14,630 bases of DNA from Candidatus Merdenecus merdavium (GTDB lineage Bacteria > Bacillota > Clostridia > Lachnospirales > Lachnospiraceae), in assembly GCA_018715425.1 (NCBI GenBank), contig DVLR01000115.1:1-14630 (forward strand), given 5' to 3'. This document shows positions 5,831 to 13,072 of this stretch, in pieces. Under the pieces are notes generated by a model. It saw only the letters and a list, made by a program, of their open reading frames with translations. It searched no databases and was not told the origin of the DNA. Both the position numbers and the translations under genes were made by a program. The stretch's first letter is position 1. The number at the start of each line of letters is the position of its first letter.

Positions 5831-6628
5831 TTATGCCCCCAGTTCTTTCATTGCTATGTCAAATTCTTCCTTATTCATTGCTTTTCCGTGCCATCCTGCC
5901 TGATCTTCCATGAAGGATACACCTTTTCCTTTTATGGTATGACAACAGATAAATTTTGGCTTTCCACTAATCGGCGCCTTTACAGCTTCTGTGATTTTAT
6001 GGATATCATGTCCATCTACCTCAAGGCATTCGAAACCAAAAGCTTTAAACTTCTCTACGATGTTTCCAAGACCCATAACCTGATCATTGCTTCCATCAAT
6101 CTGCAGACCATTGTAATCTAGAAGAACACAAAGATTATCAAGCTTGTAATGAGATGCTGCCATAGCGGCTTCCCAGACAAGACCTTCCTGGCATTCTCCA
6201 TCTCCAATAACCGTATATATGTTATAATCGGCTTCTTTAAGTTTTGCCGCAAGAGCAAGCCCTATGGCCTGTGAGATACCCTGTCCTAAAGATCCAGTGT
6301 TTACATCAATCCCTGGTGTCTTATTGCAGTCAGGATGTCCCTGAAGATGGCTGTATATTTGGCGAAGTCCATCAAGATCTTCACTTGGAAAATATCCTAA
6401 ATCAGCTAAAATAGCGTATTGTGTCGGACATGCATGGCCTTTACTTAATACAAATCGATCTCTATCTTCCTTTTCTGGATTTTTAGGATCAATATTCATA
6501 ACATCATAATAAAGAGACATAAGAATCTCAACACAAGATAACGATCCACCTGGATGTCCAGACTGACTTGCAAACAGCATCTTCAATATTTTACGCCTTA
6601 ACTCTCTTTCTTTTTCTTTATAATCCAT
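5831..6628 (-). CDS. Transketolase, N-terminal (thiamine diphosphate-binding) subunit
   Basis: This 265-residue protein is the pyrophosphate-binding half of a split transketolase. It shows the active-site histidines H25 (S-G-H-P-G-G-S-L-S), H65 (S-K-G-H) and H98 (Q-G-H-P-D). The G-S-L-G-Q-G segment is at 112-117. The thiamine diphosphate/metal motif runs from G142-D-G144 to N173 (L-D-Y-N-G-L-Q-I-D-G). The ATG has GGAGG about 7 nt upstream. Fused transketolases are about 650 residues; the two halves together give 573, normal for the split type of clostridia and archaea. It follows the MalG-type permease by 15 nt, so uptake and this reaction are co-expressed. No pentose-phosphate partner such as transaldolase or ribulose-phosphate epimerase is in the window, which argues for a specialised rather than housekeeping role. 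Confidence 0.92.
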   Translation of the reverse strand: MDYKEKERELRRKILKMLFASQSGHPGGSLSCVEILMSLYYDVMNIDPKNPEKEDRDRFVLSKGHACPTQYAILADLGYFPSEDLDGLRQIYSHLQGHPDCNKTPGIDVNTGSLGQGISQAIGLALAAKLKEADYNIYTVIGDGECQEGLVWEAAMAASHYKLDNLCVLLDYNGLQIDGSNDQVMGLGNIVEKFKAFGFECLEVDGHDIHKITEAVKAPISGKPKFICCHTIKGKGVSFMEDQAGWHGKAMNKEEFDIAMKELGA

Positions 6629-6643
6629 TTCTTCCTCCTTAAA

Positions 6644-7477
6644 TCATCCCTTAACAGCTCCTGCTGTTAAGCCTTCAACTAGTCTTTTTTGCGCAAAGAA
6701 AAACATAATACATACTGGAATAATGGTGATAATTCCGCCAGCGGTCATCAATCCCCAGTCAACTCCCAATTGCCCAATCAAACTCTTTAATGCAACTGGA
6801 ATGGTTCTCGTTGCTTTATTTGTAAACATCACCGCAAATGTATATTCATTCCACGATGTCATAAAGATGTATACCCCTGTAGCTACAAGACAGGGACTAA
6901 GAATAGGCAGAATAATTTTGAAAAAAGCTGTTCTCCTATTGCATCCATCTACCAATGCTGCTTCTTCAAGTGATAGAGGCAGATCATTAAAAAATCCATT
7001 TAACAACCATACAGAAAAAGGAAGCGTAAATGTTGTATATGCCAGAACTAGTGATTGCGGTTTATAGAGTAACCCTAGCTTTCTCATCATGGTATACAAT
7101 GGAATTAAAAGTAAAACGGTTGGAAACATGTTATTGCTTAAAAATAAGGCCATCATAGCCTTACGGCCTGGAAATCTATATCTTGAAAAGGCATAAGACG
7201 CTAGTGTTGATGCCGTTAAAGATACAATGGTTGTTGTTATGGCAACGATAAAACTGTTTTTCATGGCTGCCAAAAAATCTACCGTTGTAGTAAACAACTC
7301 TTTATAGGATTCCCATTGAATATGCTTTGGCCAATATGTGATGGATCCGTACAATTCTGAATCTGACTTTATTGATGTAATAAACGTCCAGTAAAACGGA
7401 AAAAGGATAAATATCAAAATTACAATAAGTGGAAGATATAGGGTCAAAAAACGCTTAAAAAATGATTTTCTCTTCAT
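6644..7477 (-). CDS. Sugar ABC transporter permease, MalG/CUT1 type
   Basis: This is the second membrane subunit of a carbohydrate-uptake-1 ABC importer. The 277-residue protein has six predicted membrane segments, the first at about 13-33. The cytoplasmic EAA loop (E172-A-A-L-V-D-G at its start, through the K-I-I-L-P-I-L of about 187-193) docks on the ATPase. A short N-terminus and a C-terminal end in V-E-G-L-T-x-G-A-V-K-G are typical of MalG-like proteins. The gene begins 1 nt after the MalF-type gene's stop, with its GGAGG inside that gene's last codons. No ATPase gene is present, so it probably uses a shared MsmX/UgpC-type ATPase encoded elsewhere. Confidence 0.93.
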   Translation of the reverse strand: MKRKSFFKRFLTLYLPLIVILIFILFPFYWTFITSIKSDSELYGSITYWPKHIQWESYKELFTTTVDFLAAMKNSFIVAITTTIVSLTASTLASYAFSRYRFPGRKAMMALFLSNNMFPTVLLLIPLYTMMRKLGLLYKPQSLVLAYTTFTLPFSVWLLNGFFNDLPLSLEEAALVDGCNRRTAFFKIILPILSPCLVATGVYIFMTSWNEYTFAVMFTNKATRTIPVALKSLIGQLGVDWGLMTAGGIITIIPVCIMFFFAQKRLVEGLTAGAVKG

Positions 7478-7478
7478 G

Positions 7479-8354
7479 TCAACTTTCTTCCTCCTTAAAT
7501 GTAAATATCAAATACGGAATTGCTACTAGGCAAAGTACCAGTGCTAGCAGTATTGCCATGGCTGATGAATAGCCAAGATCCAATGCCTGTGCTTTGTTAA
7601 ATACATAGACACTTAACGTCTGTGTTGCATATGCAGGCCCACCTTCTGTCATATTAAAAATAACATCTACAGAGTTTGCCACCCAGATGATCCTAAGAAG
7701 TGCCGTTACAAAAATGGTATTTTTAATACTCGGTATCGTAATTCTAAATAGCTTTTGAATGCCTGTTGCACCATCCATATCTGCAGCTTCATAGAGCTCT
7801 CCAGGGATTCCCTGTAGACCAGCCAGAATCATCAACGCAAAGAATGGTATTCCTTGCCATATAATTGTAATAATCACGGCTGGAAATGCTGTATTCGTCT
7901 GTGATAGGAAGGGTATATTCTTATCTAAAATATGTAATTTCCCTAAGATATCATTGATCACACCGTAGTTACCATCATACATCCATCTCCACATCAGTCC
8001 GATTAAAATACCAGGTGTTACCCATGGAATCAGGCTAACTGCACGTACAGCACCACGGCCTCTAAATTCCTTCTTTAAAAATAATGCCAAGATAAATCCA
8101 AATATAAACTGAAATCCAACACCAAATACCACCCATAATATTGTCTTCCAAAGTGCTTTCCAAAACAGCTTATCTTGAAATACCGTAATATAATTATCAA
8201 GCCCACAAAATACAATATCCTTTGGCCTTCTCAAATCATAGCTCTGAAAGCTCATTCCGATTGCATTTAAAACTGGAATAAAAACTACGCACAGAATGAT
8301 AATCAGAGCAGGTGCTACCAGCAAATATGGATAGATACTTTTCTTTTTTATCAT
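7479..8354 (-). CDS. Sugar ABC transporter permease, MalF/UgpA type
   Basis: This is the first membrane subunit of the CUT1 importer, 291 residues with six predicted membrane segments (first at about 9-30). The EAA loop spans about 189-210 (E-A-A-D-M-D-G-A through R-I-T-I-P-S-I). The large N-terminal periplasmic insertion of enterobacterial MalF is absent, as in other Gram-positive CUT1 permeases. The conserved N-M-T-E-G-G-P segment lies before the last helices. Its ribosome site (AAGGA about 11 nt upstream) is weaker than those of its neighbours. It sits 32 nt downstream of the binding-protein gene and pairs with the MalG-type protein in the membrane. Confidence 0.93.
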   Translation of the reverse strand: MIKKKSIYPYLLVAPALIIILCVVFIPVLNAIGMSFQSYDLRRPKDIVFCGLDNYITVFQDKLFWKALWKTILWVVFGVGFQFIFGFILALFLKKEFRGRGAVRAVSLIPWVTPGILIGLMWRWMYDGNYGVINDILGKLHILDKNIPFLSQTNTAFPAVIITIIWQGIPFFALMILAGLQGIPGELYEAADMDGATGIQKLFRITIPSIKNTIFVTALLRIIWVANSVDVIFNMTEGGPAYATQTLSVYVFNKAQALDLGYSSAMAILLALVLCLVAIPYLIFTFKEEES

Positions 8355-8386
8355 TAGACTTTTTTCCTTTCAAGCTGTTTTTATCT

Positions 8387-9676
8387 TCACTGATTCAAAG
8401 CCTGATCCAGTTGTTCCATACATTCTTCTGCAGAAATCTCACCTGTCAATGCTTGTGAAATAATTGCTGGCCAGTTGGATATCCACTCCGTTGTAGTATC
8501 TTTTACTGGTACGATACCAGCAAAATCTATTCCTTCTAAAGATACTTTCATAAATTCATTATTTTGAAAGTAGTCTCCTTGCTGTACACTTTGGCTTACT
8601 GGTACTTGACCGGTTCCCTCGCACCACATTTTCTGTCCTTCGTATGCTGCAAGATATTTCATCCACTCAAAAGCAGCTGCTTTATTCTCACAGGAGTCAA
8701 ACATCACTGTTTCTGTATCTCCCATGGATGTCCATTGTCCTTTTCCTTTTGGGATCATAAATGCTGCTACATCATCACCTAGCTCTTCTTCCAAACCTAG
8801 TGAAGATCCTACATGATGAATGAACATAGCCGTAAGACCAGATTTAAAATTCGACAAGGTTTCTTGGAATCCATCACTTGTGGCTGTTTTAGGTACATAA
8901 CCATTGCTATAAAGATCTATAAAATCCTGCATACCTTGTATAGACTCCTCTGATGTGAGCTGATCAAAGCTTCCGCCTTTTCCATGAATAAAGCTGCCCC
9001 AAGGTTCTTGCCCGCCAGAACCTCCACGCATTCCAAATCCATATACATCGGTCTCTCCATCTCCATCGGTATCCATTGTACACCTCTTTATGGCTTCGAG
9101 AAATTCATCATAAGTCTGAGGTATCTCTGTAATTCCTGCTTCTTCGAAAATGGATGGTCTATAGTATACATACAAAATCTGCGTATTCCATGGCATTAAA
9201 TAAAGAGAGCTATCAGAACCTCCTGCTTCCCTCATGACCCTGTAGATATTATCAGGAATATCGTCTTTATCATCCCATGATTCTATGTAAGGCGTCAGAT
9301 CTGTAAATAAATTATTATTTACAAACATCGGTGTTGCCGTTAGTTTAAATGTAGCTACATCTGGTGCTCCACCACCCATAGCTGCATTAAACAATGTATT
9401 TGAATATCCTCCACCATCCCATGGAGTCTCCTCACCTTCAACAGTGATACCATATTCGTTCTCATCATTAAACTTTTTAATAATATCCTGCATCAAAGAC
9501 GAATAATCTGTGTTGTCTGCCCAATACTGGAATTTAATTGTAGCTGGCGAGATATCATCTGTGGATTGTGCCTCTTCTGCTCCAGAGTTGGTACCGCTGT
9601 CTGAATCCGTTCCACATCCCGTTATACCAAAAATCATCGTTGCTGCCAGTACTAAGGACAATAACCTTTTTTTCAT
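8387..9676 (-). CDS. Sugar-binding lipoprotein of the ABC importer
   Basis: This 429-residue extracellular solute-binding protein (family 1) captures the sugar and delivers it to the two permeases. A lipoprotein signal peptide ends at the lipobox G-I-T-G-C21, so C21 should be lipidated after cleavage. A short Ser/Asp/Glu-rich linker follows. The binding domain has the family pattern of aromatic residues and the P-x-T-Y-D-E-F-L-E-A segment. A calcium-loop-like D-T-D-G-D-G-E-T-D lies around residue 200, common in clostridial binding proteins. The start is supported by GAGGAG about 6 nt upstream. It is the first gene of the six-gene operon and is preceded by a leader of about 187 nt. The sugar itself cannot be read from the sequence. 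Confidence 0.93.
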   Translation of the reverse strand: MKKRLLSLVLAATMIFGITGCGTDSDSGTNSGAEEAQSTDDISPATIKFQYWADNTDYSSLMQDIIKKFNDENEYGITVEGEETPWDGGGYSNTLFNAAMGGGAPDVATFKLTATPMFVNNNLFTDLTPYIESWDDKDDIPDNIYRVMREAGGSDSSLYLMPWNTQILYVYYRPSIFEEAGITEIPQTYDEFLEAIKRCTMDTDGDGETDVYGFGMRGGSGGQEPWGSFIHGKGGSFDQLTSEESIQGMQDFIDLYSNGYVPKTATSDGFQETLSNFKSGLTAMFIHHVGSSLGLEEELGDDVAAFMIPKGKGQWTSMGDTETVMFDSCENKAAAFEWMKYLAAYEGQKMWCEGTGQVPVSQSVQQGDYFQNNEFMKVSLEGIDFAGIVPVKDTTTEWISNWPAIISQALTGEISAEECMEQLDQALNQ

Positions 9677-9862
9677 GTCTTCTCCTCACTTTCTGCTACT
9701 TTATTATCTTATACATTCTTATTATTAGCGCTGTGCTTACGGCTCACATCTATTTTTATCATCATTCATATAACTTTATGAAGTTTTCATATAGAGAGCT
9801 GACAGCTGTTTTATATCTTCCTCCCAATTTGTATATAAAATAATCATAAAACCGGTTTTATA
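9677..9862 (-). other. Long 5' leader of the sugar operon
   Basis: The predicted transcript of the sugar operon starts near 9863, so about 187 nt precede the binding-protein ATG. The leader begins with the 16-bp palindrome at 9846-9861. It also contains an 11-bp palindrome AGCTG-A-CAGCT (9797-9807) and an AT-rich remainder. I saw no clear riboswitch, antiterminator or leader peptide. Confidence 0.35.
9846..9861. promoter_or_regulatory. 16-bp perfect palindrome, LacI-family-like operator
   Basis: ATAAAACCGGTTTTAT is a perfect palindrome with a central CCGG, the general form of LacI/GalR-family operators (A-rich arms around a central CG). It starts about 2 bp downstream of the predicted transcription start of the sugar operon, where a bound repressor would block initiation. 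Compared with the CcpA cre consensus it differs at the two symmetric G/C positions. No LacI-family gene is in the window. Confidence 0.6.
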
Positions 9863-9891
9863 TGTACTAATTGTACAGTACTATAAGTACA
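9863..9891. promoter_or_regulatory. Symmetric GTAC operator, likely XRE-regulator site
   Basis: Four GTAC cores at 9864, 9873, 9878 and 9887 are spaced 9-5-9 bp, symmetric about 9877. The outer pair form TGTACT...AGTACA. The element covers the -10 box and most of the spacer of the minus-strand sugar promoter and ends against the -35 box of the plus-strand XRE promoter. Such dyads are typical operators of small XRE repressors, so autoregulation and control of the sugar operon by the adjacent XRE protein are likely. Confidence 0.6.
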
Positions 9892-9898
9892 TTGTCAA
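9870..9898 (-). promoter_or_regulatory. Near-consensus sigma-A promoter of the sugar operon
   Basis: On the minus strand a perfect TTGACA (9898-9893) is followed after 17 bp by TACAAT (9875-9870), with predicted start near 9863. It drives binding protein, permeases, both transketolase halves and cupin; no other promoter or terminator is evident within the operon. Because it is so close to consensus, tight control by repressors at the two overlapping or adjacent dyads is expected. Confidence 0.8.
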
Positions 9899-9920
9899 GG
9901 CTTTTGTTAAACCGTAGAAT
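9892..9920 (+). promoter_or_regulatory. Promoter of the XRE regulator gene
   Basis: TTGTCA (9892-9897), a 17-bp spacer and TAGAAT (9915-9920) form a good sigma-A promoter with start near 9927, only about 14 nt before the ATG at 9941. Its -35 box lies on the same bases as the -35 box of the opposite sugar promoter, so the two cannot easily be occupied at once. Confidence 0.7.
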
Positions 9921-9940
9921 GAAGTCATGAGGTGATTATT

Positions 9941-10405
9941 ATGATTGGTAAAATTATCAGAAAGCTAAGACTAGAAAAAGGAATTACACAAAGTGATCTA
10001 TCGAATTATTTAGGATTAACTCCTAAAATGATCTCTTTTTACGAACTGGGAGAACGATTTCCTCCCCACGATATTATCCTAAAACTTGCAGATTACTTTA
10101 ATGTCTCATCCGATTATTTATTAGGTAGAAGTGAAATTAAAAACTCAGAAAAATTACTTTCTGAAGGCCACATGATAAATGATTCCTCCCAGGAATATGT
10201 TTTTCATACAGACTTAAAAAAAGGACAATCTAAAATGGAAGCGGATTTTGTTACTATGTTCCATCTCCTTGATGATCGAGATCAGTTAGAAATGTACAAC
10301 TGGGTCTATGATAAATTTAAAGAAATCTATGGAAACTCTGACTTGCCTTCACCAGATAGTCTTCATCCCCCTGAAACAAAGGATTCAGAGGATCAAGATC
10401 ATTAG
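9941..10405 (+). CDS. XRE-family helix-turn-helix regulator
   Basis: The 154-residue protein has an N-terminal XRE (Cro/C1-type) helix-turn-helix at residues about 3-62, reading I-R-K-L-R-L-E-K-G-I-T-Q at 6-17 and ending in the usual Y-F-N-V-S-S-D-Y-L-L-G-R at 52-63. The rest is a poorly conserved helical region and an acidic, proline-containing tail with no recognised ligand or peptidase domain. I chose ATG 9941 with GAGGTG (9929-9934) upstream; a GTG at 9932 in the same frame overlaps that ribosome site and is unlikely. It is transcribed divergently from the sugar operon with overlapping promoters, so it probably regulates itself and the operon. Whether it senses the sugar directly is unknown. 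Confidence 0.85.
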   Translation: MIGKIIRKLRLEKGITQSDLSNYLGLTPKMISFYELGERFPPHDIILKLADYFNVSSDYLLGRSEIKNSEKLLSEGHMINDSSQEYVFHTDLKKGQSKMEADFVTMFHLLDDRDQLEMYNWVYDKFKEIYGNSDLPSPDSLHPPETKDSEDQDH

Positions 10406-10478
10406 ATTTGATCGTAAACACTCCTGAAAGGGTATTCACAAAGAGAAAATATTATGGCCATTCTTTGAACTCGAAAAA

Positions 10479-10498
10479 AGCAGCCTGCTACAGCTGCT
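10479..10498 (-). terminator. Intrinsic terminator of the SDR gene
   Basis: AGCAGC (10479-10484) and GCTGCT (10493-10498) form a 6-bp GC-rich stem with an 8-nt loop. On the minus strand the stem runs directly into six T residues, including the last base of the stem. Flanking A/T runs (CGAAAA on the left, TTTTCG on the right) can extend the stem, so it may also work more weakly for the XRE gene on the plus strand. Confidence 0.75.
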
Positions 10499-10563
10499 CA
10501 TTTTCGTAACTCTATGTACTATAAGGACTTTTTCCTTACATGACGTATCCTCATGGTAATGTA

Positions 10564-11322
10564 TTATACTGCCGTATATCCACCATCTACTTTTATATTC
10601 TGACCAGTAACGTAAGAAGCCTCATCGCTTGCTAAGAAAATAGCGGCAGGATTTAATTCTCCTTCATGACCATAACGCTTAAGAGGAACTGAAGTCTCCA
10701 TATACTTAGTAAATGATTCTGTCTTTAATGTATCTACCGTCAATTCTGTTTCAAAATATCCAGGACTGATTGCATTACAGGTTATATTATACTTTGCTAA
10801 TTCGGCAGCAACTGCTCTGGTAAAGTTAACTACCCCACCTTTTGAAGAATGGTATGCAACTGTATCCATGGCCGTATTACCAACCTCTCCATAAATAGAG
10901 GCAATATTAATAATTCTTCCATATTTGTTTTTAACCATATAATTTGAAAATGCTCTGGTTACTTTAAAAACACTAGTTAAGTCTGTCTGCATTGTGAAAT
11001 CCCACTCCTCATCCGTCATTGCAAGTACTCCTGCATTCTTAGATGATCCAGCATTATTGACTAAAATATCGATCTTTCCGTAAAACTTGTATGCCTCTTC
11101 AGCAGCTTTATTCACTGCATCTGTATCTGTTACATCACATTGAATCGGCAAACATCTAACACCTAAACTCCTGATTTTTTCAGCTTCTTTTTCTAGCTTT
11201 TCAATCCTCCTAGCCATAATGACTAAGTCTGCTCCCTGTTTTGCGAAACCAATTGCCATTTGAAGTCCTAACCCCGATGAAGCACCTGTAACTACTGCAA
11301 CGCGACCATGTAAATCAAACAT
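10564..11322 (-). CDS. Short-chain dehydrogenase, gluconate 5-dehydrogenase-like
   Basis: This 252-residue protein is a classical SDR oxidoreductase that interconverts an alcohol and a ketone using NAD(P). It shows the cofactor motif T12-G-A-S-S-G-L-G19, N89-N-A-G92, and the catalytic S142, Y157 and K161 (Y-H-S-S-K). R38-R39 after the second beta strand suggests NADP preference. It ends in Y-V-T-G-Q-N-I-K-V-D-G-G, typical of the family. The overall pattern is closest, from memory, to gluconate 5-dehydrogenase/KduD-type sugar-acid enzymes, but the substrate is not certain. At the position of the fourth catalytic residue, usually Asn, it has D114 (T-D-L-T-S-V-F). GGAGGG about 5 nt upstream supports the ATG. 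It has its own promoter and terminator and so is not part of the neighbouring sugar operon. Confidence 0.88.
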   Translation of the reverse strand: MFDLHGRVAVVTGASSGLGLQMAIGFAKQGADLVIMARRIEKLEKEAEKIRSLGVRCLPIQCDVTDTDAVNKAAEEAYKFYGKIDILVNNAGSSKNAGVLAMTDEEWDFTMQTDLTSVFKVTRAFSNYMVKNKYGRIINIASIYGEVGNTAMDTVAYHSSKGGVVNFTRAVAAELAKYNITCNAISPGYFETELTVDTLKTESFTKYMETSVPLKRYGHEGELNPAAIFLASDEASYVTGQNIKVDGGYTAV

Positions 11323-11372
11323 ACAATCCCTCCTACCTTCGATTTGTTATTTTTTTAACTAGCATCAAGTAA

Positions 11373-11401
11373 ATCTTATCAATCTTACCCTTCTTTGTCA
11401 A
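11373..11401 (-). promoter_or_regulatory. Promoter of the SDR gene
   Basis: On the minus strand a perfect TTGACA (11401-11396), a 17-bp spacer and TAAGAT (11378-11373) predict a start near 11366 and a leader of about 44 nt. No clear operator dyad overlaps it. Confidence 0.7.
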
Positions 11402-11414
11402 GTATAATCGAATG

Positions 11415-11436
11415 AATGGAAGAAAGGACTTCCATT
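11415..11436 (+). other. Short hairpin between the PLD and SDR genes
   Basis: AATGGAAG (11415-11422) pairs perfectly with CTTCCATT (11429-11436) around a 6-nt loop, followed by TT. It resembles an intrinsic terminator for the plus strand, but no plus-strand gene precedes it. It sits just upstream of the SDR promoter. On the minus strand it is not followed by T residues, so it would be a weak terminator for the PLD gene ending at 11569. A distal AAGTCCTT in the same gap can also pair with part of it. Confidence 0.35.
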
Positions 11437-11568
11437 TTACGGATGAAATATTAGCTTATAAAGCTTAGTAATTCCATTCTCAACTAAAAGTCCTTCTAGG
11501 CTGATTCTATCTGTTACCTTTCTACTCTTCTTATTCATCTTTACATTGGCTCTTTATTGATCTTTACT

Positions 11569-12978
11569 CTACATCAAAAATCGAAATGGTTTCCCAAAGA
11601 TCTTTAATACCCTTATTCTTCTTTCCCTTTTCTTTGTTATTTCTTGAGGAACTACACCTTCTGGAAGAATATAATTTTCTTCATCTATTACCACTAAGGC
11701 TTCTTCTTCATACGAAGCCATTGCTTGCCTCAAATCTTTATTGATTTCCTCGCTATCAATGACAAGCATTAGCTCTGTATCTATATATGCACTTCTCATA
11801 TCCCAGTTAAAAGAGCCAATTGCGGATAAATTATGGTCGATGACGAAGCACTTCCCGTGATAAGATATTCCACCATCATATTCTAATATCTGTATACCAG
11901 TATCCAATAATTCAGGTTTATTCTTTAGATAATCTACTGCTCCAAAAGGATTTCCGTTATTTGCAACTGAATTCGTTAGCATGGTTACTTTAGGAACAGT
12001 ATCACTTACTTCCGTTAATCTTCCTAGCATCCAATCGTTACAAATAATGTAAGGTGTATGAAATACAACCTCTTCCTTCGCAGACTTCATCAACTCTGTT
12101 ATGGTATAATAGGCAATGGGCTCTTTAGAATAATAGGTAATAGGATTAGAAATTAGCTGAATATGATTCACTGGTTTTGTCTTCTCAACATAATCCATGG
12201 GTTCAAACCAGTCAGGATTTTGCTGTTGCATGTCATAATAAAGTTCTTTGATCTCTTCCGTGGCAAGTTTGACGGACTTTTTCTTTCGCAACTTCCCATC
12301 CTTACCAAAGACTTTATTTTCAGGCAAATTCCAAATATTATTGAAATAAGAAAGTAACTGATTCATAGAATCTCGTTCTCTTTTTTCTTGATTATAGACC
12401 AAAACATCCCAATCATAATTTTTATATCCTGGCTGGTCCCCTAAGAAATAGTCATATGTGTTTCTTCCACCAAGAATATATAACTCCTCATCTACAATAA
12501 GGTATTTATCATGAAGACGTCCCATGATGGACCAAGGACGCAATAATGATATTGGATTATAGATGCGAATCTCAACATTTTCTAAGGTCGATAAGGCATA
12601 AAAATATTCGTTTCCTTTCATATTCAATAGTTCAGTAGAACCATCTAGAATACATTGAACGTGAACGCCTCTTACTGCTGCTGAATACAGAGCTGCTAAT
12701 ACTTTCTTGCCACTTTCATCAGAACGCATTTCAAACGTAGACATCACAATATTGTTTTTTGCTTGTGATATCATTCGGATTCTTTCTTCTAGTGCCTCTC
12801 CGTTATCCACTATGACGTAGGCTCTTTCATCCGTTACCTCTTCATTTATAAATTGTGTGTTTTGAACATCTTCTTCTGTTTCTTTGCTGATCTTGGGATG
12901 ATAAATAAATGGAAGCATTGCTCCCATTAATAAATAAACAACCAGACAGACAACAATGATGATAATCTTTTTTTTCAT
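11569..12978 (-). CDS. Membrane-anchored phospholipase D / cardiolipin synthase-like protein
   Basis: The 469-residue protein belongs to the PLD superfamily with two HKD active sites: H156-D-K158-x4-D163 followed by G-G-R-N, and H374-G-K376-x4-D381 followed by G-S-F-N. The two His would act together in phosphodiester transfer, as in cardiolipin synthases that join phosphatidylglycerol molecules. A single hydrophobic segment at about 3-26 should anchor it, with the catalytic part outside; bacterial cardiolipin synthases usually have two such segments. A very basic C-terminus (about 449-465) could contact the membrane. The ATG at 12978 is chosen because a promoter (13004-13032) lies between it and the upstream in-frame ATG at 13032, and AGAGGTG is about 11 nt upstream. 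Substrate could be a phospholipid or another phosphodiester. It follows the nucleotidyltransferase but has its own promoter. Confidence 0.85.
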   Translation of the reverse strand: MKKKIIIIVVCLVVYLLMGAMLPFIYHPKISKETEEDVQNTQFINEEVTDERAYVIVDNGEALEERIRMISQAKNNIVMSTFEMRSDESGKKVLAALYSAAVRGVHVQCILDGSTELLNMKGNEYFYALSTLENVEIRIYNPISLLRPWSIMGRLHDKYLIVDEELYILGGRNTYDYFLGDQPGYKNYDWDVLVYNQEKRERDSMNQLLSYFNNIWNLPENKVFGKDGKLRKKKSVKLATEEIKELYYDMQQQNPDWFEPMDYVEKTKPVNHIQLISNPITYYSKEPIAYYTITELMKSAKEEVVFHTPYIICNDWMLGRLTEVSDTVPKVTMLTNSVANNGNPFGAVDYLKNKPELLDTGIQILEYDGGISYHGKCFVIDHNLSAIGSFNWDMRSAYIDTELMLVIDSEEINKDLRQAMASYEEEALVVIDEENYILPEGVVPQEITKKRERRIRVLKIFGKPFRFLM

Positions 12979-12992
12979 TCTCTTTTTTACAC

Positions 12993-13014
12993 CTCTGTAT
13001 GGTATTATACAGAG
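12993..13014. promoter_or_regulatory. 22-bp dyad over the -10 box of the PLD gene
   Basis: CTCTGTAT (12993-13000) and ATACAGAG (13007-13014) form perfect 8-bp arms around a 6-bp centre. The dyad covers the -10 box and the predicted start, and its left arm borders the ribosome site (minus-strand AGAGGTG). It could be a repressor operator or, if transcription starts further upstream, an RNA hairpin limiting translation. Confidence 0.5.
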
Positions 13015-13032
13015 AATAAAACGGGACTTCAA
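13004..13032 (-). promoter_or_regulatory. Promoter of the PLD-like gene
   Basis: On the minus strand TTGAAG (13032-13027), a 17-bp spacer and a perfect TATAAT (13009-13004) predict a start near 12997, about 19 nt before the ATG at 12978. This placement rules out the upstream ATG at 13032 as the start for this promoter's transcript. Confidence 0.65.
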
Positions 13033-13072
13033 CTATTTTACTTTTATTTAAGATTCCTTTTATATATGCTTC

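Noticed and set aside
9510..9843. Two plus-strand frames crossing the start of the sugar-binding lipoprotein gene
   Set aside because: They are antisense to the signal-peptide region and leader, with hydrophobic composition caused by T-rich DNA; no ribosome site or homology.
9848..9859. CcpA cre site
   Set aside because: The palindrome misses the two symmetric G/C positions of the cre consensus and is better described as a generic LacI-family operator; CcpA binding is not excluded but not supported.
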